NCBI RefSeq assembly: GCF_000986865.1
Contig: NZ_LAVS01000004.1
Span: 62,001-126,000, forward strand
DNA length: 64,000 nucleotides
Reading direction: 5' to 3'
Origin: Rheinheimera mesophila
GTDB taxonomy: Bacteria; Pseudomonadota; Gammaproteobacteria; Enterobacterales; Alteromonadaceae
The notes beneath the pieces were generated by a model. It was not told the origin of the DNA. It made no database searches and worked only from the letters and a program-made list of their open reading frames with translations. The first letter of the stretch is position 1, and the number at the start of each line of letters is the position of its first letter. The translations under genes were made by a program, and so were the position numbers. Positions 8,530 through 17,032 of the stretch are shown piece after piece.

Positions 8530-10233
8530 ATGAACTACAACAAAATCATGCTGGCATTAAGCCTTGGCGGCGCTTTGGCTTTAACTGCCTGTAAGCCTGC
8601 ATCAGAGCAAACGACAGAGCAAACAACAGCACAGCAAAGCGCTGCGACTGAGCAGGTGGCCTCGGCAGCGCCAGCTTTGGTGGCCGGTTTTGAAAAACGC
8701 CTGGATATTTACCGTACTGTGGACTTAACCGCAGACTTGTCTGGCGTCTCAGCGCAGCATAAGCAAATGCTGGTTAAGTTAATTGAAGCCTCCGAAATCA
8801 TGGATCAGTTATTCTGGAAACAGGCGTTTTCAGAAGATAAGCAAAGCTTTTTGGCCAAAATTACCGATGCCAAAACCAAAGCTTTTGCTGATGTGAACTA
8901 CGGCCCCTGGGACAGATTACAAGGCGATGAGGTGTTTTTGACCGGCTATGCCGCCAAGCCGCTGGGCGCGCAGTTTTATCCATCTGACATGACCAAAGAA
9001 GAGTTTGAAAAAACCGACTTTGCCGATAAAAACGGCCTGTATTCGATAGTGCAGCGCGACAAAGACGGCACCTTAGTGGCTGTGCCTTATTCACAAGTCT
9101 ACAAAACTGAACTGACAGCCGCCGCCGCTTTATTAAAAGAAGCCGCGGCGTTATCGGAAGATAAAGACTTTGCCAACTACCTGACGATGCGCGCTGAGGC
9201 CTTTTTAAACGACAACTATCAGCCGTCTGACTTCGCCTGGATGGCGATGAAAACCAACCCTATCGATCTGGTGATTGGTCCTATCGAAACCTATGAAGAT
9301 CAGCTATTTGGTTACCGCGCTGCTTTTGAAGCTTATGTTCTGGTGAAAGATTTAGCCTGGAGTGAGCGTTTAGCTAAATACGCCGCTACTTTGCCAGCGC
9401 TGCAAAAAGGTTTGCCGGTACCAGAGCAATATAAAACCGAAAGCCCGGGCACTGATGCCGATTTAAATGCCTATGACGTGATTTATTACGCCGGTCATTC
9501 TAATTCTGGCGGCAAAACCATCGCCATTAACCTGCCAAACGACGAGCAGGTACAACTGGAAAAAGGCACCCGCCGGTTGCAGTTAAAAAATGCGATGCAG
9601 GCCAAGTTTGAACATATTATGTCGCCTATCGCTGATGTGCTGATTGCGCCTTCACAGCGCCAGCATGTCACTTTTGATGCCTTTTTTAATAACGTGATGT
9701 TCCATGAAGTGGCACATGGCCTGGGCATTAAAAATACCATCAATGGTAAAGGTACAGTGCGTCAAAGCTTAAAAGAGCTGGCCGGTGGGCTGGAAGAGGG
9801 CAAAGCCGACATTTTAGGTTTGTATATGATTTCCCAGTTGTCGGAGCAGGGTTTATTGCCTGATGCCAAAATGGAAGATTTTTACACCACTTTTATGGCC
9901 GGTATTTTCCGCTCAGTACGTTTTGGTGCCTCCAGTGCCCACGGCAAAGCCAATATGGTGTGTTTTAACTATTTCGCCGAGCAAGGCGCTTTTGTCCGTA
10001 ACGACGACGGTACTTATCAGGTGGATTACGTCAAAATGAAACAGGCGATGACCTCGTTATCGCAACTGATCCTGACCTTACAAGGCGATGGTAACTACGA
10101 AGGTGTGGCGTCATTGATGGCGGATAAAGGTGTGATTAAACCGCAACTCGCTGAAGATTTGGCGCGTTTAAGTAGTGCCAATATTCCGGTGGATATTATC
10201 TTTAATCAGGGTAAAGCTGTATTGGGTCTATAA
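8530..10233 (+). CDS. M49-like zinc metallopeptidase lipoprotein (dipeptidyl-peptidase III-related)
   Basis: The 567-residue product is an envelope lipoprotein: its signal ends in the lipobox LTAC, giving lipidated Cys21. A Thr/Gln/Ala-rich spacer follows. The catalytic zinc site is HEVAHG (His392-His396), with a second ligand expected from Glu in GLEEGKADILG about 35 residues later; both resemble the DPP III/Nudix-hydrolase-3 C-terminal family (M49). Classical DPP III has HEXXGH, whereas this has plain HEXXH, so its activity may differ. GAGAGG at 8516-8521 is a plausible ribosome site. The gene is alone between divergent and convergent neighbours. A role in trimming periplasmic peptides is inference. 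Confidence 0.8.
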   Translation: MNYNKIMLALSLGGALALTACKPASEQTTEQTTAQQSAATEQVASAAPALVAGFEKRLDIYRTVDLTADLSGVSAQHKQMLVKLIEASEIMDQLFWKQAFSEDKQSFLAKITDAKTKAFADVNYGPWDRLQGDEVFLTGYAAKPLGAQFYPSDMTKEEFEKTDFADKNGLYSIVQRDKDGTLVAVPYSQVYKTELTAAAALLKEAAALSEDKDFANYLTMRAEAFLNDNYQPSDFAWMAMKTNPIDLVIGPIETYEDQLFGYRAAFEAYVLVKDLAWSERLAKYAATLPALQKGLPVPEQYKTESPGTDADLNAYDVIYYAGHSNSGGKTIAINLPNDEQVQLEKGTRRLQLKNAMQAKFEHIMSPIADVLIAPSQRQHVTFDAFFNNVMFHEVAHGLGIKNTINGKGTVRQSLKELAGGLEEGKADILGLYMISQLSEQGLLPDAKMEDFYTTFMAGIFRSVRFGASSAHGKANMVCFNYFAEQGAFVRNDDGTYQVDYVKMKQAMTSLSQLILTLQGDGNYEGVASLMADKGVIKPQLAEDLARLSSANIPVDIIFNQGKAVLGL

Positions 10234-10363
10234 CTATCCCCGTCGTCCTTGAAGTTGCAGCTTTGTTGACTGCGCCATCTCGCCCCGGTCACATAGGTTA
10301 ACTATGCTCCCGGGGTCTCACTGGCTTGTCGCCTCACCGCACCATCAAGTAACTTGGGTATAG
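10234..10363. repeat. Dispersed intergenic repeat, copy A (130 bp)
   Basis: The element begins CTATCCCCGTCGTCCTTGAA and ends AACTTGGGTATAG, so its tips are inverted. Its middle forms a hairpin with stems CCCCGG/CCGGGG and CATAG/CTATG around 10281-10315. The left arm (TTGAAGTTGCAGCTTTGTTG) recurs in inverted orientation at the end of copy B. It fills the gap between convergent genes and starts right after the metallopeptidase stop codon. It looks like a MITE or large REP-type element without coding capacity. Confidence 0.75.
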
Positions 10364-10398
10364 ACAAAGGGTCAGAGCTTTGGCTCTGACCCTTTGTC
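10363..10398. terminator. Perfect 16-bp hairpin between convergent genes
   Basis: GACAAAGGGTCAGAGC (10363-10378), loop TTTG, and GCTCTGACCCTTTGTC (10383-10398) form an uninterrupted 16-bp stem between the metallopeptidase gene and mksB. A-rich and T-rich stem bases on both sides suit a bidirectional terminator, although no long T-run follows. Confidence 0.6.
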
Positions 10399-10405
10399 TG
10401 CTCGA

Positions 10406-13261
10406 TTAAGCAGGTTCTGCTTCTGTCGAAACTTGTTCCGCAATGTCACCAGCCACCGGAATTTTTTCACATAAAATCCAGTCTTTTTCATCGACCCAGT
10501 TTTGTGCGCCACCCGCAACGGTGCGGATAGGCACTATGTAACGGCACGAGGTTTGAGGTTTCACAGACGCAAAAATTGGCACAAAACCAAAGTTCAGTGC
10601 AGTTTCAATCAGCGCTTGCTGGTTATGCGGGTCTATATCGGCTGCTTCGTCGATATAAATCGGGATACGGTATTTACCGCGTTCCCGTTCGGCCAATAAC
10701 TGACGGATAAACAACATACCGCACAATAACTTAATGGTGATACGGGTACCGTTGGAGCCTGCGGAATCAATTTTGTCGAAAAACTCCACTTCACCAGCCC
10801 GGTTCACCACTTTAAAGCGGATATCAAACAAGTCGGATAAGGTTAAACCCCCTTTTTCGCTGGCGGCCTGAATTAAATAGTCTTTCGCCGCCTGCACTTC
10901 ACGCTCATTGCTGCTGGCGCTCGGAGCTAATAAATCCAGTGTATCGCCTTGCTGATACGCCTCTGAGGTGGTCAGAATGGTATCGATATGACCGACCAAT
11001 AAAGCACGGTCGACAATCTCAATTTTAAAATCCTGCAGGTTCGAAATCTGATGACGCCAAATGCCGCGGTTAAAGCTATTCAGTTCCCGGTGCAAGCGGT
11101 TTAAGTCATCGCGCAGGCCTTTGAGGGTGGACGCTACTTCCGTCAACGCGACACGGGCACGACGTTCTATCGCTTCACGTTCTTTATCCAGGTGATGGAA
11201 AGCGCTTATCAGTTTTTGGAACTTCAGCTCTTCGTCCGTTTCGACTTCAAACTTGGTAATACCGGCGTTAAAAATATAGAGGTAGGTATTTTTGATATTG
11301 ACGTCGATGAGTTTCAGCTCATTACACTGCTTATTAAAATCGCGTAACACGTCGGCTAAGTTGTCAAAATCCAGCGTTACTTCAATAGGATAAGGTGTGA
11401 CTTTACCGGAGTAGAAATCAAGCTGGAAGTCAATCCGCTCTTTTTTCTCCTGCTCAATACGTTCGGCCTGACGTTTTAATTGCTCTTGTTTATTCGCTAC
11501 TAAGTTACGGCGATCAGACAGGGTAGAGGCCTTGTGCTGCACTTCGGCCAACTGTTCCTGCAGCTTGTCTTCTTCAATTTCAAGCTCGGATTGCAGCGCC
11601 TGTTGCTCGTCACTGATGTCCAGCATTTGCTGGTAGCGGCCAAACTTTTTAATGTCTTCTTCCGCTTGCAACAGCTCCTGATACAAGCGGTCTTTTTCGC
11701 GGGTTTTACCGGCCAAATCACCAGCCACCGCCAGTTGCTGCTCCAGCGTCTGCAAAGTTTGTTGCAGTGCATCAATTTGCTCTTTGAGCTGAATTTTGTT
11801 CTCGAGGCTATTTTGCTCGACCGGCTGCAGGTGATGCAGGTCAATGACCACGCCTGGTAAATGCAATTTGCCTTGTTTAAAGCAATCGGCAATTTTTTCC
11901 AGTTGCTCTGAAAACAGCGCATCGTCCAGAATTTCAACATCACCGCCACCAGTGGTAGAAAGTGACAATAAATCCGGGTTCAGAATACGGGTAATCTGCT
12001 GCACTTCCGGCAGGCTTAAATCTTCGCGCAGACGCGAATACAGGTTAAATTCGAGGTTTTTCAGTTGCAGCTTTAAGCTTTGTAATTGCTTGGCGGTCTG
12101 GCTTTTTTGATGCGCCAGGGTGGTGGCATTGACCTGACTGGCGCCTTGCAAGCTGTGGCTTAACTGCTCGTAAGCGCTACGGATATTGCTTAAGTTGGTT
12201 TGCAAGGTGGCTTCATTACTTAAGCTGAATTTTTGCTGCAGTGCATCAAATTCGCCAAACCACTGTTGTAACTGCTGCTGACGGCCGGACAATTCTTTAA
12301 TTTGGCCGACATACAAACGCTGACGTTCTTCGAGCTGATTTTTCTCTGCCAAAAGACCGGTCAGTTGTTCGTTCAGAAGCTCCTGCTGATCGTCAAAGTA
12401 GCTGTGGAATTCAGTTAAAGCCACATCCAGCTTAGGCGCATACGTGGCTAAACGGCCTTTGAGCACAGAGCGGTTATCCAGCAGGCTCTCTAAAGCTGTG
12501 ACGGCTTCCTGTTGGTTTTCCAACGCTTTTAATTCACGTCTGTCTTTATTGACCTTTTCAAAAGCATTGTGCCAAACCTGATAAAAATCGACCTTAGGGT
12601 CGCCTAAATGCCGGGCAAATACCGGCAATAGCAGCCGTTTTACATCCTGTGCTGTTAAGCGGTGCAGGTTTAAGATCCGGCGGAAAATATCTTTGTAGAC
12701 TGGTGCATCAGAGACGTTCGCAAGCGGGATCATCCGCAGGTTAATACGGCTGTCAAAAGGCGTGGCACCACCTGTTAACATGGCATTGAGTTCAGACTGT
12801 TTTAACTCTATAGGGTCAAAACCCAAGCCGCGTAAATGATGATCCAGTTTGTTATAACGCACATAGCTTTTGCCATCGACATAATGGTTTAAATCCAGTT
12901 TGCCTTTGTAGCAAAAATACTGGAAGGCATAACCTGCAATTTTGCCGCGGCCCGCCACGCCAATCACCACAGGGCCGTCTGGTAAATTGGCTTCCAGTAA
13001 GATGTAACTTTGGTCAGTGCCGAAATAGAATTTACGGGTTTCGTCCAAATCGTGGCCATCCCACTCGGTTAAACGCAAGTCGTTAATCAGCGGGAACTGC
13101 AGGGCGTTGATCACCGAACTTTTACCCGTATTATTTGGGGCGCAAATAGAGGAAGAATCATCCAGCGGGATCACACATTTGGCATAGCCTGCGGTGTTCA
13201 GTAGCGCCAGTTTGGTTAAGCCATACAGCTCTGATTTTGATGAATGATGCTGCTCAGACAT
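10406..13261 (-). CDS. mksB: MksB-like SMC ATPase of a MukBEF-related condensin
   Basis: The 951-residue product is the motor subunit of an MksBEF condensin, which organises DNA by ATP-driven loop extrusion. The N-terminal head has a Walker A motif, CAPNNTGKSSV (Lys47). Long Gln/Glu/Leu-rich coiled coils flank a hinge, and the C-terminal head has an SNGT signature-like motif and Walker B YRIPIYIDEAADID. I start it at the ATG at 13261, which overlaps the mksE stop by 8 bases (ATGTCTGA), rather than at 13285. It is last in the order mksF-mksE-mksB, as in Pseudomonas. No mksG/jetD nuclease gene follows, since the next gene is convergent and unrelated; this argues for a chromosome role rather than a full Wadjet plasmid-defence set. 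Confidence 0.85.
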   Translation of the reverse strand: MSEQHHSSKSELYGLTKLALLNTAGYAKCVIPLDDSSSICAPNNTGKSSVINALQFPLINDLRLTEWDGHDLDETRKFYFGTDQSYILLEANLPDGPVVIGVAGRGKIAGYAFQYFCYKGKLDLNHYVDGKSYVRYNKLDHHLRGLGFDPIELKQSELNAMLTGGATPFDSRINLRMIPLANVSDAPVYKDIFRRILNLHRLTAQDVKRLLLPVFARHLGDPKVDFYQVWHNAFEKVNKDRRELKALENQQEAVTALESLLDNRSVLKGRLATYAPKLDVALTEFHSYFDDQQELLNEQLTGLLAEKNQLEERQRLYVGQIKELSGRQQQLQQWFGEFDALQQKFSLSNEATLQTNLSNIRSAYEQLSHSLQGASQVNATTLAHQKSQTAKQLQSLKLQLKNLEFNLYSRLREDLSLPEVQQITRILNPDLLSLSTTGGGDVEILDDALFSEQLEKIADCFKQGKLHLPGVVIDLHHLQPVEQNSLENKIQLKEQIDALQQTLQTLEQQLAVAGDLAGKTREKDRLYQELLQAEEDIKKFGRYQQMLDISDEQQALQSELEIEEDKLQEQLAEVQHKASTLSDRRNLVANKQEQLKRQAERIEQEKKERIDFQLDFYSGKVTPYPIEVTLDFDNLADVLRDFNKQCNELKLIDVNIKNTYLYIFNAGITKFEVETDEELKFQKLISAFHHLDKEREAIERRARVALTEVASTLKGLRDDLNRLHRELNSFNRGIWRHQISNLQDFKIEIVDRALLVGHIDTILTTSEAYQQGDTLDLLAPSASSNEREVQAAKDYLIQAASEKGGLTLSDLFDIRFKVVNRAGEVEFFDKIDSAGSNGTRITIKLLCGMLFIRQLLAERERGKYRIPIYIDEAADIDPHNQQALIETALNFGFVPIFASVKPQTSCRYIVPIRTVAGGAQNWVDEKDWILCEKIPVAGDIAEQVSTEAEPA

Positions 13262-13802
13262 CGGCTTGCTCCTCTGTGACTGCACTGTGATCCACGTCCA
13301 TTAAGGCGTCTAAATAGCGATACACTGGCGATAATAATTTGATGTTATCGCCGCTTGGCCGTGCCAGGCCATAACGTAATAAGCGGTTGGCAATTTCACG
13401 TTTCATGTCGGTGACCGAGAAAATTTCCAGTTGTTCAAACAAATGGTATTGCTGCTGCAGCAACTGGCCCCAGATTTCTGTGGTGATTTCATGTTCAAAC
13501 AAAGCGCGTAGCGGGTCCTGGCCTTTGTCGGCATAAAACTCCACCAAAGCAAATAGCGTTAGGGCAAACAGCCGGGAAATTTTACCCATGCTGGCGGTGG
13601 CGTCATCCACTTCAAAATAAAAGAAACCGCGGCTGTCGCGTTTAAGCGTATTGCCCAAGGCACCAAATAAAGCTGTGTAGGAGTCTTCCTGCTGGTCCAG
13701 TTCCTGCCATAAAGCAAAATCCTGTTCGCTGATATGGTAACCGTTCGACAGCTTTTTGCTGATTTCAGCCAGTTGGGTCAGTTCATCTAAATTTAATTGC
13801 AT
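13254..13802 (-). CDS. mksE: MksE-like condensin subunit
   Basis: This 182-residue acidic, helical protein has the size and position of MksE, the winged-helix subunit that bridges kleisin and SMC heads. Its ATG directly follows the mksF stop codon (TAAATG), and its own end overlaps mksB by 8 bases, so the three are translated as a unit. Sequence shows no catalytic motif, as expected. The assignment rests mainly on gene order and size and partly on the look of the protein (for example KREIANRLLRYGLA). Confidence 0.75.
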   Translation of the reverse strand: MQLNLDELTQLAEISKKLSNGYHISEQDFALWQELDQQEDSYTALFGALGNTLKRDSRGFFYFEVDDATASMGKISRLFALTLFALVEFYADKGQDPLRALFEHEITTEIWGQLLQQQYHLFEQLEIFSVTDMKREIANRLLRYGLARPSGDNIKLLSPVYRYLDALMDVDHSAVTEEQADV

Positions 13803-15047
13803 TTATAAAGTCCCGGCGTCGCTGCTTTGAAAAGGGTGTAAGGTCAGCTTATAGCCATTGAGTGTCAATTCGGTGTGGTGCTTGCTGTGCTCTAAGCTCA
13901 GCTCATCCGAGCGTGATAATTCCTGATACAAAAACAGCAGCTCATCGACTGGTAATTCAGGGTAACTGTCGGCCAGCCAGCGGCTTAAATCCGGCAGTTT
14001 TTTCAGCGTTTTAGCTTTGTGCACCACATCTTTCAGTTCTGGCACCTGCATCAGCATACTGTGGTTGCTCAGAATTTCCTCCGGCAACTGATAAGCATCA
14101 TGTTCGTAATGACACAGCTCCGCCATATAACTGGTAATCTGATTGGCCGACCCTAAGGAGAACCGCTGACTGTCCGAGCTGATAGCGGGAACCAGAGGTT
14201 CCAGCGTCAGATCGATGCCCTTTTTCCGCATTTGACCTAATAAGAAACTGGCGTTACGGGATAACAAGGTATTGCGGCGCAGCTCGTCCCGCAGTGGCAT
14301 CAATAAGTCGGCACAGCGGCTTAAACTTTCACGGCCCACCTGATTCATTTCAATCAAGCGGGTGCGTAGCTGAATAAGAGTTTCTTTTTCAGTGTTCAGC
14401 GTGCCTGTCACTTCGATAAGTTGCAGTAGGTCGCTGAGCATAGTCTCCACAGCAGAGACGGTAAGTTGGAAAGGACCGTTAATATCCACCAGCGCCAACA
14501 CCGGATCGATATAATCGTCAAACGCATCCATCACAGCCGCGTAACGCCGTGCCAGACTCAATTTGCCTTCGTCGGCTTTAGCGCGTTCAACAAGCGATAA
14601 AATGGCACTTTCGTTTTGACCAAAGTGCTTCAGCACTTCACGAATACGCTCGTCCATCACGCGTGAGAAACGACGTAGTTCACTGCTGTCACGGTTTTGG
14701 GCGGCCTGTTGCATACGTTCGGATAAACGTTTTAGCTCCAGAATACGGCTTTCGATATCTGTGGCCAAACCCAACTGCTGCTCCTGCATCAGTTGCTGTG
14801 CAAACTCCAGCACAGAACGATTCAGCTCCAGTTGACTGGATTTGGCTAAGGGGATGAGGATTTCCAGTTGTAGAAAACGCTGGGCTTCGCGAAATACCTG
14901 CTCACTGCTCATGCCGCTGTTATGACGCAGGATCAGATGTTGTACATCCTGAAAACTGAAGTTACCGCTGCTACTTCGTTCAACCAACTGCTCAATCACA
15001 GTCCAGTGCTCGTCTAAGCAGCGGATAATTTTACGTGGCGCTATCAT
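13803..15047 (-). CDS. mksF: MksF-like kleisin subunit of the condensin
   Basis: This 414-residue, almost fully helical protein starts the mksF-mksE-mksB operon. Kleisins of this type bind the SMC heads and recruit MksE dimers. The N-terminal 80 residues look like a winged-helix unit, and the middle is coiled-coil-rich (ESRILELKRLSERMQQ). Length agrees with MksF proteins of about 400-480 residues. The 137-base gap to the divergent nhaD start must hold both promoters. The call is supported chiefly by the adjacent unmistakable SMC gene. Confidence 0.75.
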   Translation of the reverse strand: MIAPRKIIRCLDEHWTVIEQLVERSSSGNFSFQDVQHLILRHNSGMSSEQVFREAQRFLQLEILIPLAKSSQLELNRSVLEFAQQLMQEQQLGLATDIESRILELKRLSERMQQAAQNRDSSELRRFSRVMDERIREVLKHFGQNESAILSLVERAKADEGKLSLARRYAAVMDAFDDYIDPVLALVDINGPFQLTVSAVETMLSDLLQLIEVTGTLNTEKETLIQLRTRLIEMNQVGRESLSRCADLLMPLRDELRRNTLLSRNASFLLGQMRKKGIDLTLEPLVPAISSDSQRFSLGSANQITSYMAELCHYEHDAYQLPEEILSNHSMLMQVPELKDVVHKAKTLKKLPDLSRWLADSYPELPVDELLFLYQELSRSDELSLEHSKHHTELTLNGYKLTLHPFQSSDAGTL

Positions 15048-15184
15048 TTGTCCTTTCTTTTCATGCTTATCATAAATATTTCACAAATGTGACTTTGACA
15101 GGGTAGTGGCATTTGGCAGGTGCTGGTAGAATACCGCCCCGCAAATTCCTTCCTTTTCCACAACAATAAAGCTGGTACTACATC

Positions 15185-16433
15185 ATGGTAAGCGCAGTAA
15201 TTTTGGCTCTGGTGGCAATAGCCTTTGTGATGATCGTTATAGAGGATATTATCCACGTAAACAAGGCAAAAACGACACTTTTTTTCGGTACTCTTTGCTG
15301 GATCCTTGCTTTTATTTTTCCAATGCACGGGGCTACAAGCAGCGAAATCAGCGAGCAGTTGAATCATAACTTATTAGAAATAGCCACTTTGTGGTTGTTT
15401 TTGATGTCAACCATGACTTTTGTTGCTTATCTGAACAGCAAAGGTTTTATTTCTCAGATAGTACAGCGTTTATTACCCTCTGAACTGTCAGAACGCCGGC
15501 TGATGTTTATCATCGCAGTATTTGCGTTTATTTTCTCGTCTTTTGCCGACAACGTCACTGCCACCCTAGTGGCTATTGCGGTGATCAGCAGTATTAAGCT
15601 GGAAGTGAAAAAACGTATTCAGTATGCCACTTTGATTATTTTTGCTGTCAATAGTGGTGGCGTGTCGTTAATCACAGGTGATGTCACCACCTTGATGTTC
15701 TTTTTAGCTGGCAAAGTCACTATCGCTAATTTGCTACTACTGATTTTACCTGCGCTTTTTGCTGTGGCCGTGCTGGCGATTTTGTTATCGCGCAAAATGA
15801 AAGGCCGTATAGTGCTGGAAAAATCAGCTAAACCTATTGAAAAAGCAGACGTTGTGATTGCAGTTATTTTTGCATCCACTATAGGCTCCACCTTGCTGTT
15901 TAATATTCTGTTCCAGATCCCGCCAGTCCGATCTCTTTTTGTTTGGTTTAGGTGTGATGTTCCTCTCAGCTCAATACCTGCTGCGCAAGAAAACCGGTGT
16001 GAACATTTTAAGTTATATCCGGGAAGTTGAGTTTGATACCTTGTTGTTTTTCTTAGGTGTTTTACTTCTGGTTGGTATTATGAAAGAAATTGGCGTGCTG
16101 ACCAATATTACCCATTTGTATCAGTATTTAGAGCCGGTACAAGCCAATTACCTGATGGGGTTAATGTCTGCACTGATTGATAACGTGCCTTTAACTGCCG
16201 CTTTGCTCAAAGCCGATTTAACCATGACCACAGCCGAATGGCTGACCTTAACCTATGCCACTGGTGTAGGCGGTTCTATTCTGATCATAGGTTCTGCAGC
16301 CGGTATTATCGCCATGAGTAAAGTAAAAGAACTGACTTTTGGTACGTACTTTAGAATGGCAGGATACCTGTTGGGCTGTTATAGCCTGGGGTATATCGGT
16401 GTTTATTTTGTTGGCCAGTTCGCACTGAGCTAA
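15185..16433 (+). pseudogene. nhaD: NhaD-type Na+/H+ antiporter gene interrupted by a frameshift
   Basis: Two overlapping frames together make one NhaD (ion transporter superfamily, about 415 residues). The first, from ATG 15185, gives transmembrane segments with SSFADNVTATLVAIAV and VNSGGVSLITGDVTT. The second, to a TAA at 16433, continues with LFGLGVMF, LIDNVPLTAALL and further segments. The switch falls between the codons for QIPP (15915-15926) and FGLG (from 15942). One extra base is present, most simply in the T5 run at 15936-15940 or in TCC at 15927-15929. As read, the first frame runs to 16030 without the C-terminal half, so no intact antiporter is made unless this is a sequencing error or a programmed shift. 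NhaD expels sodium at alkaline pH. Confidence 0.85.
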
Positions 16434-16437
16434 CCTC

Positions 16438-16469
16438 AAAAAAGCTGTAATTAAATTACAGCTTTTTTG
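16438..16469 (+). terminator. Rho-independent terminator after nhaD
   Basis: An A7 run, GCTGTAATT, a one-base centre, AATTACAGC and T6 form a near-perfect palindrome directly after the nhaD stop. Confidence 0.85.
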
Positions 16470-16546
16470 AAAAGACGGCTGAACGGCTATTGCCTTTTAA
16501 AAAAAAGTCACTTAAGCTCAGCGCCGTCAATCATACGTGATTATGA

Positions 16547-16626
16547 GATACCCAACGTAATTGGAGCGTAGGGGCGGGGTTTACCCCCGCCCGTTTACTG
16601 CAGCTTCAACAACGACGGGGAGTATA
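16547..16626. repeat. Dispersed intergenic repeat, short subtype, copy E
   Basis: It runs from GATACCCAACGTAATTG to CAACGACGGGGAGTATA. Its centre is a GC-rich hairpin, GGGCGGGG/CCCCGCCC with loop TTTA plus one C (16572-16592). The right arm (CTGCAGCTTCAACAACGACG) matches the arm of copy B, while the central hairpin resembles that of copy D. It abuts copy B, sharing a TATA. Confidence 0.65.
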
Positions 16627-16750
16627 CCCTAAGTCATTGAAGTTGCAGCGCGACGACCAGTGCGCGAGTCCTCAGGAGCATAGTAGTCCTATGTGACTGG
16701 GGCGAGGGCACGCAGTCAACAAAGCTGCAGCTTCAAGAACGACGGGTATA
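16623..16750. repeat. Dispersed intergenic repeat, long subtype, copy B (128 bp)
   Basis: It starts TATACCCTAAGTCATTGAAG and ends TTCAAGAACGACGGGTATA, with 7-base inverted tips (TATACCC/GGGTATA). The inner hairpin pairs GCATAG with CTATGT near 16678-16693. It is the reverse-oriented relative of copy A. Its last base is immediately before the first helix of the lysine riboswitch. Confidence 0.78.
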
Positions 16751-16920
16751 GACCAGAAGAGGAGCGTTAACCAGGTAGAACATCTCAGGCTGCTACAAGC
16801 CGCAGGATGTTTGAGGGGGATTAACGCCGAGGATCAGAGGCTGTAGCGGCCACTGGTTCGGTTGTTAAGGCTGAATCCTTACGACTGTCACCTGTTTTTT
16901 GTGGTGGAGAGCTTCTGGCC
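16751..16920 (+). ncRNA. Lysine riboswitch (L-box) in the lysC leader
   Basis: The stretch carries the conserved lysine-aptamer blocks in order: CCAGAAGAGGAGCG, CCAGGTAGAA, TGAGGGGG then ACGCCGAGG, the AAGG-CTGAAT-CCTT hairpin, and ACTGTCACC. Helix P1 is CCAGAAG (16753-16759) with CTTCTGG (16912-16918). The order and wording closely follow the E. coli lysC leader. Lysine binding would lower lysC expression. No T-run terminator follows the aptamer. A hairpin ATGCAG/CTGCAT and an alternative pairing CTGTGAT/ATCACAG lie between the aptamer and the lysC ribosome site, so control at translation or RNA stability, as in E. coli, is likely. Confidence 0.93.
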
Positions 16921-17032
16921 TTTGTGTGTCTGTGATCAGTTGTATGCAGCATTATGCCTGCATCACAGCTTTATTTACTGCCTGCAAATGCCATGCTCTG
17001 CCTTATGACTTTTTGAATAAGGAGAGACTCGA

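Larger units (their letters stand above)
16434..17032. other. 599-base non-coding region upstream of lysC
   Basis: From left to right it holds the nhaD terminator, a short spacer, dispersed repeat E, dispersed repeat B, the lysine riboswitch, and about 110 bases of leader before lysC. The lysC promoter must lie between 16470 and 16750, either in the spacer or inside a repeat; I cannot fix a -35/-10 pair with confidence. Confidence 0.7.

Noticed and set aside
11500-12110. Several long reading frames opposite or out of frame within mksB (for example 11500-11949 and 11534-11860)
   Set aside because: They lie inside the coiled-coil coding region of a clear SMC gene, have skewed composition and no plausible ribosome site or family resemblance.
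13285-13285. Upstream ATG for mksB
   Set aside because: The ATG at 13261 overlaps the mksE stop in the usual coupled way and begins the conserved part sooner; the extra residues look uncharacteristic.
10406-15047. Calling the Mks operon a complete Wadjet defence system
   Set aside because: No JetD/MksG nuclease gene is adjacent; the next genes are a convergent metallopeptidase and divergent nhaD.
15044-15367. 107-codon minus-strand frame across the mksF-nhaD gap
   Set aside because: It covers the divergent promoter region and the nhaD start, has a Cys/His-rich unnatural product and no ribosome site.
16505-16520. Single CTTAAG near the lysC leader as another QseB/PmrA box
   Set aside because: There is no second CTTAAG-like half-site five bases away; a lone hexamer is expected by chance.
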